This document shows positions 1 through 13,030 of a stretch of DNA of 64,000 bases, piece by piece (the first letter of the stretch is position 1; each line of letters opens with the position of its first letter). The stretch spans positions 19,639,694-19,703,693 of the forward strand of contig CM038711.1 of the NCBI GenBank assembly GCA_021613375.1. The letters run 5' to 3'. The translations under genes were made by a program, and so were the position numbers. Source of the DNA: Megaleporinus macrocephalus. Its lineage: Eukaryota > Chordata > Actinopteri > Characiformes > Anostomidae. Under the pieces are notes generated by a model. That model worked only from the letters and a program-made list of their open reading frames with translations, did not search any database and was not told the origin of the DNA.

Positions 1-860
1 CAGGGAACACATTTAAATATGCCATTCTCCTCGATCTTATCACTTTAAATACTTATTAATTTATTTATTAAGTTTAACATTCTAAAAAAAATTAAAGCAA
101 ATAGTATAAAATCTGCCATATCTTTGTACAGGTCACAATTTAAATCAGCGATTAAACTGCAGTTGTCCAATAAAAAGTGCGGACAGGTGTTCTCACAAGA
201 AATCATTTGACCAGAGACATCTAAAAGACCTACATAAAACCTCCAACAAATGCCGTTTGTTACAAAGGTTTCTTCTTAATTACATTACATTTAATTTCAG
301 TCATGGCAATATCTGATGTTCACAAACTTCAGGAATGCCTTTAAAAACAATTTAAACAAAGTTATCTGTTTATGTAGTTGTAGTTTTTATGCTGTACTTT
401 ATGACTATTTATGATTTTTTTGGATTTGACAAAGTTGTTGGGACCGATTGTCATAGCTCAATTCGTTTTCAGGCTAACAGGTCACCATACAGATGTAAGT
501 GCTGTGTTTTCCTAACTTTTGTCATAGGTGGCAGTGATGTAGTGCTCACTGCTCACTTATACAATCATATTCACCACCGTACATATGAGGTGACACTTAA
601 GAATCACACGTAATACAGAATGTGACAGAGGCTACCACAACTGCTTCTGTTAACACAGCGTGTGAACACATAAGGAAACTAGTTAGCCTAGAAACCAGAC
701 AGGTTAAAATAACAGACACTGTATGAGGCCACTGTTGACGCATGCTGATAACTATTTAGTGAAAATGCAGAGTTAACGTTACTGACCAAAGATTTCACAG
801 AACTGTATCTCATTTGGTGAAGACATTGTGGCAAACAATACGACAATTACATAAAAAAAC
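1..860. other. AT-rich non-coding stretch, nothing recognised
   Basis: AT-rich sequence with short A and T runs. The one frame near 389-613 has no recognisable domain or gene context. I see no RNA gene or clear repeat. Confidence 0.5.
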
Positions 861-985
861 CTAAGTACTTTCATAAGTAAGTACTTCAACTTAAGTCAAA
901 ATCTGACTGAACTTCACTTGTACTGCAGTGATATTTGACCTGGTGTATCTGTACATTTACTGAAGTAAAGGAGTTTTATATTTAT
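861..985. mobile_element. Degenerate fish MITE-like fragment
   Basis: The segment repeats the words AAGTACTT, AAGTAAGTACTTCAACTTAA and ACTGAAGTAAAGGAG. This vocabulary matches, from memory, the end of a short DNA transposon that is very common in fish genomes. Only one degenerate end is visible; no partner terminal inverted repeat or target duplication was found. A repeat-library search would settle the family. Confidence 0.35.
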
Positions 986-1734
986 CTGTAAGCGTGTGCT
1001 AAAACAACAGCAAGTATCCACAAATTGTTCTGTTACACAAAACCACATTGCTAAAATTGCAACACGGAAAACATTCCTTAACTTTAAATCAGTAAAAAAA
1101 GTGATTGTATGTAATATGGGGCTATTTTTATTAGCCGATTCATAATGAAATGTTCAGACAACATTATCTCAAATACTTAAAACTTCAACTGTAAAAACTG
1201 AGAGAGATTTTATGAAAGTTACAATAAAAGCCAAGGTAGAAAATGAGATTTCTTTGAAAGTGAATTTCATGCTCGTCCATGTACAGGAGCCCCATAAAAA
1301 AAAAAAAAAACTTTGGTGCCATACTTAAAAAATGTCATTGTATTAGGAAACAAAATGCTAAACTAGGAGACACTTTGGTGAACAGACCATTTTAAGTCCT
1401 TTTAAAAAGCAGCTGTTGTTTAAGTTCATTCTCTGTTGAGCATCTTTAGACTGCAGGTCTAAATCCAAAATGCTGTTCTATGTTTATGAGGAGCACTCTT
1501 AGAGCAGTCTGGTTAAAGTCTTTCCCCACACAGGCTTCAGTTTATCATTGTGTTCAACATTTTATAAAATAACTTTAAAAACTTTATCAAATTATATCAG
1601 TAGTTAAATTGTTTTATTACTATACAGAGTCACTGTGTACTGGTCAAGATATGATATAACAGTCGGACTAACATCAAGTTTAACTGAAGAAATATTAGGA
1701 ACATTAACAAGTTGCTCACTGCTACGCTGCACAG
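986..1734. other. Non-coding stretch, nothing recognised
   Basis: AT-rich, with a poly-A run near 1,300. No gene, RNA or repeat family could be supported. Confidence 0.5.
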
Positions 1735-2300
1735 CTCGTTCTGCAGTCCCAGCCAAAGTTTACGTGTGAAAAGAGGAGCCGTTAGAACACGGCGAGAAAG
1801 AGAGACAGAGACAGGGTGAGTGAGAGGGGGAGAGAGGAGCTGACGCTTTGTTGCAGGGGTCTTCTGGGTTGCTGTGTACCTGCAGACAGTGCGGCTGGCT
1901 GGGATAAGCACAGCTCTTATCTCCCTCTCCACAGCAGGCCCAAAGCAAAGCCAGCAGTGGCGCTGGTGTTAATGTCTACTGATGCTAATCTAACACCAGC
2001 CTGATCCTACAGAAGCCTCTCTCTCTCTCTCTTTCACTCTCAGCTGCTCTCACTCTCTTTTTTACTCTCTCTCTTAGTCTCCTCATTCCTCTCCTCGTTA
2101 GCTCTCTCTCTCGCTCTCCTCCCTCCACTCCTCATTCCCTCACCTGTTTCCAAGGCAACTAATGAGATATAATTAATAAGATCCACCGAAGGGGGGGAGT
2201 ATGTGCAGAAATGAGCGAGAAGGAGGCTTTGAGCAGCAAAAACTCAGCCAGAATGATACCAAAAGCTATGTCTACGCTGTGCAGATAGGACTTTCCGTAC
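1735..2300. promoter_or_regulatory. Candidate enhancer island with GATA and T-box-like inverted sites
   Basis: Base composition becomes balanced compared with the flanks and motifs are dense. Two GATA sites face each other (GATAAG 1903-1908, CTTATC 1916-1921). A perfect 10 bp inverted repeat GCTGGTGTTA/TAACACCAGC lies at 1962-1971 and 1991-2000 and contains GGTGTTA half-sites of T-box type. Further right are CACCTG, GGCAAC (RFX-like) and ATAATTAATAAG (homeodomain-like). A pyrimidine tract splits the island. The small open frames here carry no domain. Regulatory function is inferred from motifs only. Confidence 0.35.
2013..2145. repeat. CT-rich pyrimidine tract
   Basis: Imperfect (CT)n with TCC interruptions. 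It is low complexity and creates long domain-free frames. Confidence 0.8.
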
Positions 2301-3225
2301 CACGTTAACTTCCCGAAACCTACACGCAGCTGTACACGGTGTTAAAATGTGCCATGATTAAGGATCCCATCTCCTGCATCTTTCACATGTTTTATTTTGT
2401 ACAGTTATGAAACGTCTGGTTTGTTGTACGCATGACAAACACTTATAATATGTCTTTACAATGACCATTTCCAACTCTGTACTGCTTAGCACGGCTGTTT
2501 GTGTTGGTGTGGCTTTAAGACTATGACTCCTTCAAAATTATAACTAAAGTTCAGATTAAAACACTCTTTTTACTTCAGCATGAATGGGCTAAGCTACACT
2601 GCTGAAGGCTGAATAGAAGAATATATGTAAATGTATTTGTGACAAAAACGTTTTTTTTTTTAGAAGATCAGAGATTTGGAAGGTCTGCCATTGCAGCTTA
2701 GGTTCCATGTTTAGACTGTATGAACTTTGCTACACTTCACAATGTTTGCCTAGTCCATTTAACTTTTTTCACAAAGTAAAGTAAATTTCCTGTGATTTGA
2801 GTCTTTAAGGCTTTCTCACAATGGAGCGTTGATGTGTGTTATTTCAAGAGCAAGGTGTAAATTCTTGCACAATCCTGAAGATTCCTGGAAAAATTATTGA
2901 AGGCTTTCTGTTTATCCAGGCCAAAGATGCATCACCAAACAACGAAACCTCTGGAAGTCTAAACTTAGCAGCTGGAAACCAAGAGATTTCGCAAAAGAAC
3001 TATTTTTTGAAGAAAACTGTGGTCATTCTTCTTACACGTACGATGCTGCCTACGCCAGTCTTGGCTGTCTTGCACTCTGATCGGGGAGGGATTTCATGTT
3101 TTGCATGGGTGGAGGGATGGGAAAGGGGAAGGATGTGGTGCGATCTGAAATAGAATAGTTTCATTTCTCCAAAACGGACAAAAATAGGATCTGACAGCAT
3201 AGCTCCTCACAGGAGGATGTGTCTA
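2301..3225. other. Non-coding stretch, nothing recognised
   Basis: No gene or repeat family is supported. The 105-codon frame at 2836-3153 has no recognisable domain, and its neighbourhood gives no exon context beyond the frame itself. Confidence 0.5.
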
Positions 3226-3229
3226 TTGA

Positions 3230-3600
3230 GGAGCAAATCCGAGATTTGTCTCAAAGTCATTGTTCCACGTGGCAGCACTGCTGTCCTTACCTGACTTAGC
3301 AAAAAGGGTGTGTCTGAGGGCCCGAAGTTCTTGTTGTCTGGAACCCGTAGCACTGCACTGACGGCTACGCCCAGCGAAACATGAATTCAGTAGCAAGCTA
3401 CTCTCATACAAACATAAGAATTTTCGAGGTGAAGCACCATGGTGGATTGGCCACATAACAGTTAGGCCCAAGCTGCCTTTGTTTCTCGCCAAGGCTATCT
3501 CTTTAATCATCTCTTTATCAATTGTCCAATCTCTTACACAGGCCTGCCAAGAGAGTGGATTTGTGTATCCTGTTTTGAGGGCAGGAGGTATGCAAGTGCT
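3230..3600. promoter_or_regulatory. Weak candidate conserved non-coding island
   Basis: Balanced composition with the homeodomain and GATA-like words CTTTAATCATCTCTTTATCA around 3500-3520. A minus-strand frame of 136 codons covers it but shows low-complexity His/Met/Thr residues at one end and no family signature. The regulatory reading is tentative. Confidence 0.2.
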
Positions 3601-5380
3601 AGTGTGCATGTGCATACTTGTGTGCATGTGCAAACATTATTACAACATATTGTACTACCAGAACAGAACCTCATACCAGCAAAAAGGTGAGTTTACTTGT
3701 GAGGAAAAAAAATACGTACGTTAATACATTAACATAAAAAAATGCTGTTCCAAAGTTTTAATATGATAGCAATAACGTTCGTGTGTGTATGGTTGAGAGA
3801 GAGAAAAAGGGGGACAGAGAGAAAAAAAATGGAATATTTTGTTTGGCCCCAGTACAGCCAGCCACTAACAGCACTCAGAGAGCAAGCAGCAAGTGGTTAA
3901 TCTCTGGAAGCATGTACAAGCTCTCTCCAACTCTCAACTGACCACACTGTAATCCCAAGGCGGATCAATGCCGGTTCAATCACCTATCCTACTAGCACAT
4001 AGCTAACCTCAACCAGGGAGGGGCCAGTCACAGCACAGGAGAGAAAGTCACTTATCACCTCTAGAATACCATCACCACATGCAAAACTCCCCAGATGAAG
4101 AAGTCCCACTGCTCTCCAACAGCATGATAGCTTGATGATCATGTAGCATGTAGTGAAACACTGGCATTAGCACTGGAGAAATGCTGAGAGTGCTGTTTGT
4201 ATGTGATACAGACATGTACCACTATAAACTGTGATCAGGATTAAACTGCCGCAGTTTCCAATCAATTAAAGGGCGACAGAAAAACGCTCTGACACGACAG
4301 TAACAAAATCCGTTATCTAGCGTATGTTCCACTTCAAATAACATGACATCTAGCACCCATTTCTATTGCCTGCGTTGTCACTTGTTCACTCTCAGAGAAA
4401 AGGGCACTACACAGGTGATCAAATAGTCACTTCAGTCACATTTTAACACTACTATGATTTATTGAGTCAACAACAAATGCTTTCTGATCTAAACTGTGCT
4501 CTGAATGAGCTCTTGTGCTCACTCCAAAAAAATGTACAGGGCTTCCAATAATTAAAGAAACCTTGTGCATCTTTTACATAGTAATGTAACCAAGGCAGCA
4601 CAGAAAAGTGCTTCTACATGCTGATTCGCTACACTGTTCCCAAGTCCTGTGAAAGCAGACCGGAATAGGTTTAGATCTCGAGCAAGAAACTTCATTCAGT
4701 GGGTGGTTTTAAATGGGTTTTAAAGGAACACTACTTTTGCACGTTTACGCAGAAAATTCATACTGAAAGGCTGGAGCCAACTTTAGAAACGTGTAGTATA
4801 GTCAGGAACCACCCCAGTGGCAGAGTTTGCATCCAAAAAAGTAGTTTAGTACCCTTTTCCTGAAAGTGTTCATAAAGAGTTAAGCTTGAAAAAAACCTTG
4901 TATATTAGGGCACTTATATCTGTCGAAAATGGTATAACAATAGCAATAGTTTAAATACTTACTTGAAAAAAATGTATAAGCTCCAGGAGAGAGATAGAAT
5001 ATATCCATTTACTACATGGAAACCCAAAAAATCATTAAGAATGTAGAAACAGGCGTTAAAAACTGAATAGAACAGACTGAAAGGAAGCAAGACCGCTCCA
5101 CAATAGTCATCGCTACAATCAATCACGGACCCCAGCAAGGGCGAGAGCCAGGGAGGGAGGACTCCGCAAGGTGACTTTGACTAGACTAGACGCCTCCGGG
5201 ACTGCGTTGAAAAAGCCACGCAGGAAACGTCAGTGTGGCTCCTGCACACCAAAACTCCCTCTGCCTCAATCATTCATTATGTCCCTAAGTCCTGCTGCGG
5301 AGGGCTCCATATCTAAAGGAAATCATTCCAACACTGCACAACACTACCCGAGTTCTTACTCACAAGCTCTACACCATAAA
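3601..5380. other. Non-coding stretch, nothing recognised
   Basis: Mixed AT-rich sequence with GA-rich low complexity around 3790-3830. No gene or element could be supported. Confidence 0.5.
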
Positions 5381-5384
5381 TAGG

Positions 5385-5660
5385 AGGAGAAGTAATTAGT
5401 GAAATCAGTTGCTGGAGTAGACGTACCTGTAAACACTGCACTCTTCCTTGGATTTGGTTCGGTATCTACGCGTTTCATCATTTTACTTGGCTTTAAACTT
5501 TGGAAGGCAGAGAAAGAATTTATGAAACAGGCTATGGACATAATATCAGGATATTTGCCATCTGGATCTGGTCTGCACAGTTGGTGTTGTCTTTTCAAAT
5601 GCAGCTTCTTTATGCATGCTCTGCTATTGGGCACAGTAAATGTCACAGCCAATCACAATC
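5385..5660. promoter_or_regulatory. Candidate non-coding regulatory island
   Basis: Balanced composition between AT-rich flanks, with a GTAATTAGTG homeodomain-type word near 5391-5400 and an AGCCAATCACAA CCAAT-type word near 5647-5658. Frames are open on both strands (98 codons minus, 88 plus) but neither resembles a known protein. The regulatory call is inferred. Confidence 0.25.
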
Positions 5661-5884
5661 CATAGCCTGAGATTTGTCTGAGCTGGTACTACAGAACTGG
5701 CATGAAACTGTTAAAACATTGTCCAATATAAGGTCTCAGCATGTGTGAGTGTGTGCGTATACTTCTAAGTGTATAGCAATAAAAAGGACAAGAGATTAAA
5801 AAAAAAAACTTGCAATGGAACAAGAGATGTGCCACCATTGCTCCCCCGCCCCACGGTCGTGTGCGGTAGAAGCGTTGTAACATA

Positions 5885-6120
5885 ATTACTGCTGGGACGC
5901 TCCTATTCCCAGTGATCCATTTGCGTCAGTCAGGTTTCCAAGCCGAGCCGATGAATGGATTCTCAGTTTCTCAAGGATAAAGCGATGACCCTCACCGAAC
6001 AGATCCATTTCATGCGGGGAGGCCATTCTCCTGGTGGAATTTTTTTTCACTCATGCTAATTGTGGCGCATCTGGGATTTTTTTGGGTCTGCGATTGGAGA
6101 AACAAAACTATTTGGCACCA
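5885..6120. promoter_or_regulatory. Candidate non-coding regulatory island
   Basis: Unusually motif-dense: GTCAGTCAGG, GGATAAAGCGATGACC, CATGCTAATTGTGG and a T-run block CTGGGATTTTTTTGGG. No frame spans it. Composition and TAAT core sites suggest an ancient regulatory element, which would need cross-species alignment to confirm. Confidence 0.3.
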
Positions 6121-6617
6121 CTTTAACGCGTATGTGCATGCGTGATTTGGAAAGGAGTAATGTGATGGAGTGAGATATTTAGTGCACATGAGGCCTAACT
6201 TAAGACTACCACCTCATATCCAACACATGCTTGAGACAGTTCAACTGTTTTTGAAGCAACAAAACAACGCAGCTACTCATTTTTAAAAGAAGCGTAACAT
6301 AGTTTTGTTCAGGACCACTTTCCTGAGGGCGATGGCACTGCCACATCCATCACAACTGTAGGTGATAAGAGAGAGAACCATTCCAACCATTTTTCAGAGA
6401 ATAAGTGTGATGCGCAGTTGTCTGAGGAAATCACACGTGGGTGTGTAAAATTACAGAGAAGGACAGGACTGGACAGAGAGCTACGGATGTACACTGAGCC
6501 AAAGCTAGTCTCGTTCATGTCAGGTTTGTTGTACCCTAGAACTTTCACACACTTAAGCCCAGTACCATCTATAAGTTCTTCTCTTAATCTATTAGTACAA
6601 TTAATAATGTTCCACAT

Positions 6618-6720
6618 AGGGGTGGGCAGTATGGCCAGGCTTTATCATTATCATGATAAATTCTGTCACCGTATGTTTTTCTGGACATTTTGTGGGTATG
6701 GTCAGTACTTAAAGTAGCAT
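6618..6720 (+). mobile_element. End fragment of a non-autonomous DNA transposon
   Basis: It starts with AGGGGTGGGCAGTATGG and continues with ATCATTATCATGATAAA. From memory, this matches the terminus of a very common fish element whose canonical start is GGGGTGGGCGATATG. A related fragment may lie at 17,267-17,350. No opposite end could be delimited. Confidence 0.45.
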
Positions 6721-7559
6721 TGTGTTAGATTTAAGGATCTATTAGCAGACAATACAAAATAAAGTATACAAAGCTTTTTTTTTAGTATATAATTCCCTGA
6801 AAGTATATATAGTTGTATCTTCAAATCTACACAGAGAGAGTACTGTTGCTACAGTAGCCTAGAACGAAAAGGTAGAGTACCTTTTGCGTTTTATGTTCAA
6901 GCACCAGACTAAACTTGGTGGAAAGAAGAAGAACATATCTTAGAAGCTCCATACATAAAACTCCAGGTAGGATTACTAACTCTTACCTTATCCTTACCTA
7001 ATATCCTTATTAATGAATTAGTTGCTATGTTGTCCTAACAATATGACCATGCCCAATGGGTAGAAAAAACAGTGCTGGCTAACCACATGGAGTATCATAC
7101 TTATTAATGAGAAGAAAAAAAGACAAGAAAATGCAACAGAGGGTAAATCCTTCCTGCCTAAGATGCAAAAACTACAGGTTCCTTTGGTCTGTTCCAGTTT
7201 ACAAACCTCAGAGGAACTAAACATTATGATGAGTGTGTTGTGAAAATCTTTTAAAGTACTGTGATATAATATGTATATAATATGAAGCCTTTTTACAATA
7301 TCAGTGCATTCCTACAGAATTCATTTGATGAGTGTAACTCACAAGTGAGTGTGTAGATGGAGCATTTCACACTGGCTTTAACCTGCCTTAGGCGATTCAA
7401 TTTCAGAACAAATACTATCAGTTTTACATTGTTTTGACTGGTTTTGTCTTGGTCAATGATTAACGGTCGACTTGACAGTTGGTTATCAGTCTAAGGAATT
7501 TTTTTAAGGTTACACTCATATTCTAAATTGAAGAGTAAAAATAACTTGTGCCTTAGGAT
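6721..7559. other. AT-rich non-coding stretch
   Basis: Repeated ATATAATATG words at 7262-7285 may be decayed interior of the fragment that starts at 6618. Nothing else is supported. Confidence 0.4.
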
Positions 7560-7960
7560 ATTAATTTGAAGCAGTGTGTCATTCTCGTTTTGAAACATCA
7601 ACACTTGGTTTTTCCTCATCAAACGGAAGACGGAAGCTCTCTAAACATCTTCATGACAGTGCCTCGCCGTCAAGGAAGAACTGCAAGCTAAGCTCTAAAA
7701 TGATTTCATCTTTAAAATTCACCACGCCAGTACGTCAATGTGATGATCTTCATGCTGGCTTCGTATTTTGAGGATCCCTTGGAAGAACGCTTTAAAGATA
7801 TTTCTTTAACTTTATTAAACTTGCGTCCTTTTATTACATTTTTTTCCAAACAGATAATTGATAAGTGATGAAATAACACTATACGTTTAGATGGAGTGAT
7901 ACGCCGAATGTTCAGCACTCAACCTCGGCGATTTCAAAGCTTTCTGTCGTCTTTTATGAG
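7560..7960. promoter_or_regulatory. Candidate non-coding regulatory island
   Basis: Motif-rich, with CGTCAATGTGATGATC near 7733, CTTTAAAGATATTTC near 7790 and AGATAATTGATAAG near 7853. Short frames exist on both strands without recognisable protein features. Function is inferred only. Confidence 0.28.
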
Positions 7961-8029
7961 TATGTCAATAAATGAATCATCTCTGCTTGAGGCGAATGAC
8001 TGCAATGCTATACTTTAAATGAAGACCTT

Positions 8030-8660
8030 CATTTTTTTCTGCTTGCGAGCTGAAACGCATACATTCCTGCACGCACACAGCACTTTCGCCAAAGTCTGCA
8101 TGAAAGCATTCTTCTGGACTTGCCATGTGAAGTAATGGCATGTGTCCCTGGCTCTTTTGGCAAGGCTGTCCTTTACGAGAAAAAGAAACACAGGAAGAAA
8201 GATAGAAACAGAGAGAGACTCGTCACTAGAGATAACTAATCCCACTGAAGCTTTGAGGAGTGCCAGCCCCCCCTCCCCACACCCCCACCTCTCTTTTACC
8301 CCCAAAGGCAGCTTGCGAGCTGTGTTAAGTGGCATGGCACCCTTTTGATGTTGCCCAGATCCCAACTCAGAAATGGTAAACAGCGCAGATGAATCGACAT
8401 CTTCCTCCTGAGGGAACGGAGCACATGAGGATATTAGAGATGCTGCGTGTTAATGCTTTTCAGCGCGCCACACACACTCACAATTCACAGAATACAGAGA
8501 CGACACAGGTACTAGAAATCTGTGCCTTACCTCCAGCTGAGCAAAGATACTGTACTGGAAAAATGGCCACTGCGGTTACATCAGAGAGCAGACCTATTTC
8601 CCACCGTTCAGACACACGGGGAAGACTTTATTTTTGTAACAGCCGAGCACCCTCTTATTG
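8030..8660. promoter_or_regulatory. Weak candidate regulatory island
   Basis: GC content is higher than in the flanks, with a C-rich block at 8268-8305 and paired AGCTTGCGAGC/GCTTGCGAGCTG words near 8041 and 8310. Overlapping short frames on both strands look non-coding. Confidence 0.2.
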
Positions 8661-8980
8661 ATGGGTTAGTACTTCTGCTTTTTATGGGAAAACTTTCAAA
8701 TGGCTTAGAATAAATATTTGATACTGTGCTCTTCCCCCCTATGACATTTCAATCCTCTTCATAGTGGCTATGTTCCACAATTCTACATTATATAAAAGGT
8801 TTATGCAACCCAGGCAGCGTGGAAGCCTGTGACTCACAAACTGGGAAAGGTTGTGAACTGATGAGATTTTATAGAAAAACTGATGCACAATAATCTGTCA
8901 CCGATGCATAGAAACGCTGTATCAGACTGAAGAAAAGAGTGATGGAGACATTTGAAGTATTCAAGTTTTCAAGTATTCAA

Positions 8981-9025
8981 ATATTATTAATAATAAAAAT
9001 AATAACAATAATAATAATAATAATA
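8981..9025. repeat. (AAT)n microsatellite
   Basis: Imperfect AATAATAAT run with single-base interruptions. Confidence 0.85.
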
Positions 9026-11840
9026 CTAACAAAAGCATTTGGGTACAAAGCATTTTTCACCTGATTTATGTAAGTGACATCGCAGCAAAAAAAAAAACAA
9101 AAAAAAAAAACACAATTGCCCTGAGCCCTGTAATTTCCTCAGGCCACGGCCACAGAAAAAAGAGAAAACAACTGGTGAGTCCAGCCAATCCTTTTACTTC
9201 ATTATAGGCTAAAAGGCTGAAATGCTACGCATCGTTCTGTGTGCACTCGGTTCTGAATCTTGTGTTGAGTTTTTGGACGGTTGAAACCGCGCAATTTTGC
9301 AATGCCTGATGAGAAACTAGAAACGATGCAGAAAGGAGGATAAGTGTCATCCCAGCATCCAGGCACCAGAGAGGATTTGAAGAGAGTGCTGCTGCGTCTT
9401 GTCTTTTTTTTTTCCTTCTCATTCGAAGCTAAAGCCGAGTAACAATTTTCATTTTAAAATATAGATGTGTTCTTACATAAACATCTGCTTGCAGCAGCTC
9501 TGCTGTTTATGCAATGTGGCCTTCGACGAAGGGTCTTCCGCAGAAAACTGAACGCTCTTGAAGTAATGAATTAACACACGCTGAAACTTTGAGAAAAAGA
9601 ATCTACGCTCCTAGTTTTGATTTGTCTTCCAATTATACACAAATATTTTGTGTAGCAGGTGCAGAGAACACCGTCTCTCTCTAGTTTCAACAAACATGAA
9701 CAGCAGCTGGCTGGAGCAAAAACAGACTGAATACAATGAACACAATGACCTTGAACACAAAGAGTGCGTACACTAAAGGTATGCCATTGTGAAAGAAACC
9801 AATCTAGATATGAATTACAAGACATGTGCAAAACTTTACAGTGTTACAGCACACCTGACAGATTAAGAGAGAAAAGATATACGAGAAACAGAATGTAACC
9901 ACCCAGCTATACAATGTTTAAGGTAAAAAGTGTGGTAGGCTGGACAGACAGGGACAGAACGAGGTGAGAGTAGTTAGGCCTTGTTGAAGTGCAGTTTAGC
10001 TGTTCAGAGTTCCTAAAAAAATAGGTTCATTCACAACAACCATCACAAGGTTTACAAAATGTACTGAGTGCTGGCAAAATCCCAAACTGTTCAATAAAAA
10101 AAGAAAAAGAATCCTTAGTTTTGCTGAAAAATATTAATTATTAACATTGGCTCACTACAATATGTGTTAGGTCTACAATCACATGTAGAAAATATTTTGT
10201 AACTATGAATGAGTGCTAGCCTGATTACTATGGATGTGCATTACAACTAATTTTGATATTGAAGTATAAACAATACATTTATGCTGCAAAGCAAAAAAAG
10301 TCTTTCAGCCAAAGTTAATGTATAGTTGAAAGTCTACACACTTATGTGATAACTCTGGTGTTTAGAGGCAAAAACACAACAGCATAACATTTCAGCTGTA
10401 AAATAAAGACAAATCAGATAAATTGGTATTTTTAGTGTGGATAAAAAAAAATCTTCAAATGTCTTACATATGAGCTATGGCTACAGATCAGTGGAAGAAC
10501 AATAGATGCTGGTGAAGACTTGTTTTTCACAGTTCCACTGTGTCTGGACATAGATAACATCAGCTAGAACAGTTAATCTTGTTAGCAATAAAGCCATGTA
10601 GCATCTGCCTTCTTAATTATGTTCTTTATGTAGCACACTGTAATATACATACTTATACATACACAAATATATATAATAAAATATATTTTTCCCTTATAAT
10701 TCCTTACCTATAAACTAAAGTTGATAAGCTGATACTGATGCCAATGATAACTTTATGAAACTAGTTTCATTATATTTTTAAAATATTTTATTTTGGTAAA
10801 ATGAATGTTCTCATCTTGACTGAGTGGCATTTACTTAATGGACTATATATTGCATGCAAAGGCATTTAGTTGTTAGATTACAGGGTATATTAGTTATATT
10901 TATCATATCTAGGTATATATTTATATACTATATTTAGATATATTTATTTAGTATTTCTTTTTTTATTTAATTAGTAAAACATGTTCAAAAACAGTAAATG
11001 TATCTCTAAATGTATTGAACTGAACAATATATAGATAGACCTGTGGTCTGTACAAGCAAGCACTCAGCAGCTTCTCTGGCTTGGCACAAACTGTGCCGAA
11101 TGCTGTTTCATTTGTCATACGTGCATCTTAATCACTCACTTTACATCTCTGATGTAGCGTCCGCCTCTGCTGGAGTTCAGTAAACATCACTGTTGTTCAC
11201 GATCTGTCAGTAGCAGCAACTTTACCTGTTTTTTTTTTTTCAGCTTGGTCGATGTGAGACCCCGCTGCTGATTGATATAGCTTACTGATGGAGGTGCACC
11301 CCCAGTGGCCTACTGTGTTAGCTAACCCTAAAAGCTATCATTATGCTGAGAATCGGCCGGTTCCTTCTGCTCACTCAATCAGAATTAACTCAGACTGTAA
11401 GTGACTACACAGCGACAGATGAGTGATTACTTTAAGAAAGGTAAGCGGCTCCCGTTACCAAGTTCCTTCCAAGAAATGCTATCATTACAGATTTTACTAT
11501 GAGTTGTTTTACTGCTGCCTGTCACTCCACACTGCTGATGTGTTGATAAGTTCTGTCTACATCACGTGTGTACATCAGAAATTGCTTTGTAGTGTCAGTA
11601 AGAGGTATCAGAATCCCCATCGCTGATACCAATGCTGCATGTAAGTGCCAGTATCTGTGCCAGTGCGGTTACAGTACCGGTATTGATGTAGTGCTACGCA
11701 AAACTGTAACATTTTACAGTCATGTTAAAACACAGCAGCGTTGTATTGAATTATCAGTCTCTATATTTTTGTAGTCCTCATATATCTCCTGATACTGTTA
11801 CCTATCTCACAACAAGAAAGAATTCCAGAACTTGGACGAT
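9026..11840. other. AT-rich non-coding stretch
   Basis: Contains A-runs at 9088-9111 and very AT-rich sequence at 10,600-11,000. A short island at 9,200-9,560 has better balanced composition but no clear motif cluster. No gene was recognised. Confidence 0.45.
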
Positions 11841-11844
11841 CTGT

Positions 11845-12200
11845 AAAGCTTGTGCAACTGCTACAACAATACTCCTCTTTGGGCGGGGCATGAATAGGTC
11901 AAACCCCTGATAGCTTGTAACTGTGACTGGAGCCCTTTGGCTAGCCTGCTCTCCCACCACCCCTCACCCTCCTTGTGTGTTCGGCCAGAGTTGTAGAGGC
12001 AGCTGTAGCATCGTGAGGAGCTCAGCAACAGGCCAGGGAAGGGCAGCATGACAGATAAGAGCCCAGAGAGCGAAAGACTCTGACCAAGTACGGCCAGAGA
12101 ACAGCTGAGATACCAGCGGCCCCCCAGTCTACTGTTTCACCTGGATCAGCAATGCATGTCACACAGGGAGAGAGAGAGAGCGGGAGCAAGGAAATAGAAA
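11845..12200. promoter_or_regulatory. Weak candidate regulatory island
   Basis: A balanced to GC-rich block with a GGGCGGGG box at 11,881-11,888, GACAGATAAGAG near 12,051 and TTTCACCTGGAT near 12,136. It has a GA tract at 12,167-12,182. No coding frame is supported. Confidence 0.22.
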
Positions 12201-12645
12201 GATGTAACAGGGGGTGGCTGATGAATAGCAAAACCTACAAACTTACCTTAAACTTGTCTTAATAAACCGTTTACCTTAATTCCATAATAATACATCTTCT
12301 TTTTCTTTATTAGTCACAGCCTTAACACAGCCTAATGATTATCATTCTATAACTGCATGAAAATGTAAACTTAAAAAAAGCTATTCTTTAACTGAGCATC
12401 ATAAGTGTATAAAAAAGGAAGGACCCCATATGTTGGCCCACAGTTTGATTCTTCACTCACGTAACTTGAATATTAGTTTAACAGCAGTTACTGAATTACT
12501 GAAAAAAATGTTAAAAATAAATAATTAGCTTAAGAGCTCTTTATTGTAAAAAGCAGCTTTCACTAGATCCACTGCCTGCATTTGCCCATTTTCTCTCATT
12601 TGAAGGCATCTGAACACGCTGTTAAACATATTCATCAAGTGTATT
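12201..12645. other. AT-rich non-coding stretch, nothing recognised
   Basis: No frame, RNA or repeat supported. Confidence 0.5.
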
Positions 12646-12649
12646 TCTC

Positions 12650-13030
12650 ATTGTTGCAGTCTGCGCGCTGTGATTTCGTAATTGCGTCTTGTTTCCCAGA
12701 GGGAGTGGCGTCATGTTTTCCCTGGCTCAAAAGCACCAGTGCCTGCTTGAGGCCGTAGGGAGGCTGATGTCATGCCAGTAAAGCTGATACCTCCCTGTCC
12801 TGCCTTTCATTTCTTGTCCTTACATGGCAGAGGTCAGCTGTGCCGTATTGGCCCCCGAACCATCTCATCTTATCCATCCGCCTGTATCTCACTGCGCTCC
12901 TCACCACCGGTGTAGGGTCGCAGAAAGCCTATTGACGGATGGCCACGGCTGACCCTTTCGCATACTGATCTGTGTTCGATGAGAGTAAAGTCAATGCTCA
13001 GGCTACAGCATAGGGAAACCTAATAGGATT
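12650..13030. promoter_or_regulatory. Candidate non-coding regulatory island
   Basis: CpG content is above the flanks (GCGCGCTG near 12,662, GTGGCGTCATG near 12,705, ACCACCGGTG near 12,903, GACGGATGG near 12,934). Several ordered blocks and a GCTGATGTCATGCC word are present. No long frame exists on either strand. A regulatory element is the simplest reading but conservation is untested. Confidence 0.3.

Noticed and set aside
3223..3633. 136-codon minus-strand frame as a gene
   Set aside because: No domain, low-complexity His/Met/Thr residues from a GTGCATGT tandem, and no exon signals.
11881..11888. GGGCGGGG as a gene promoter
   Set aside because: A single GC box without CpG density, TATA, CCAAT or a downstream frame.
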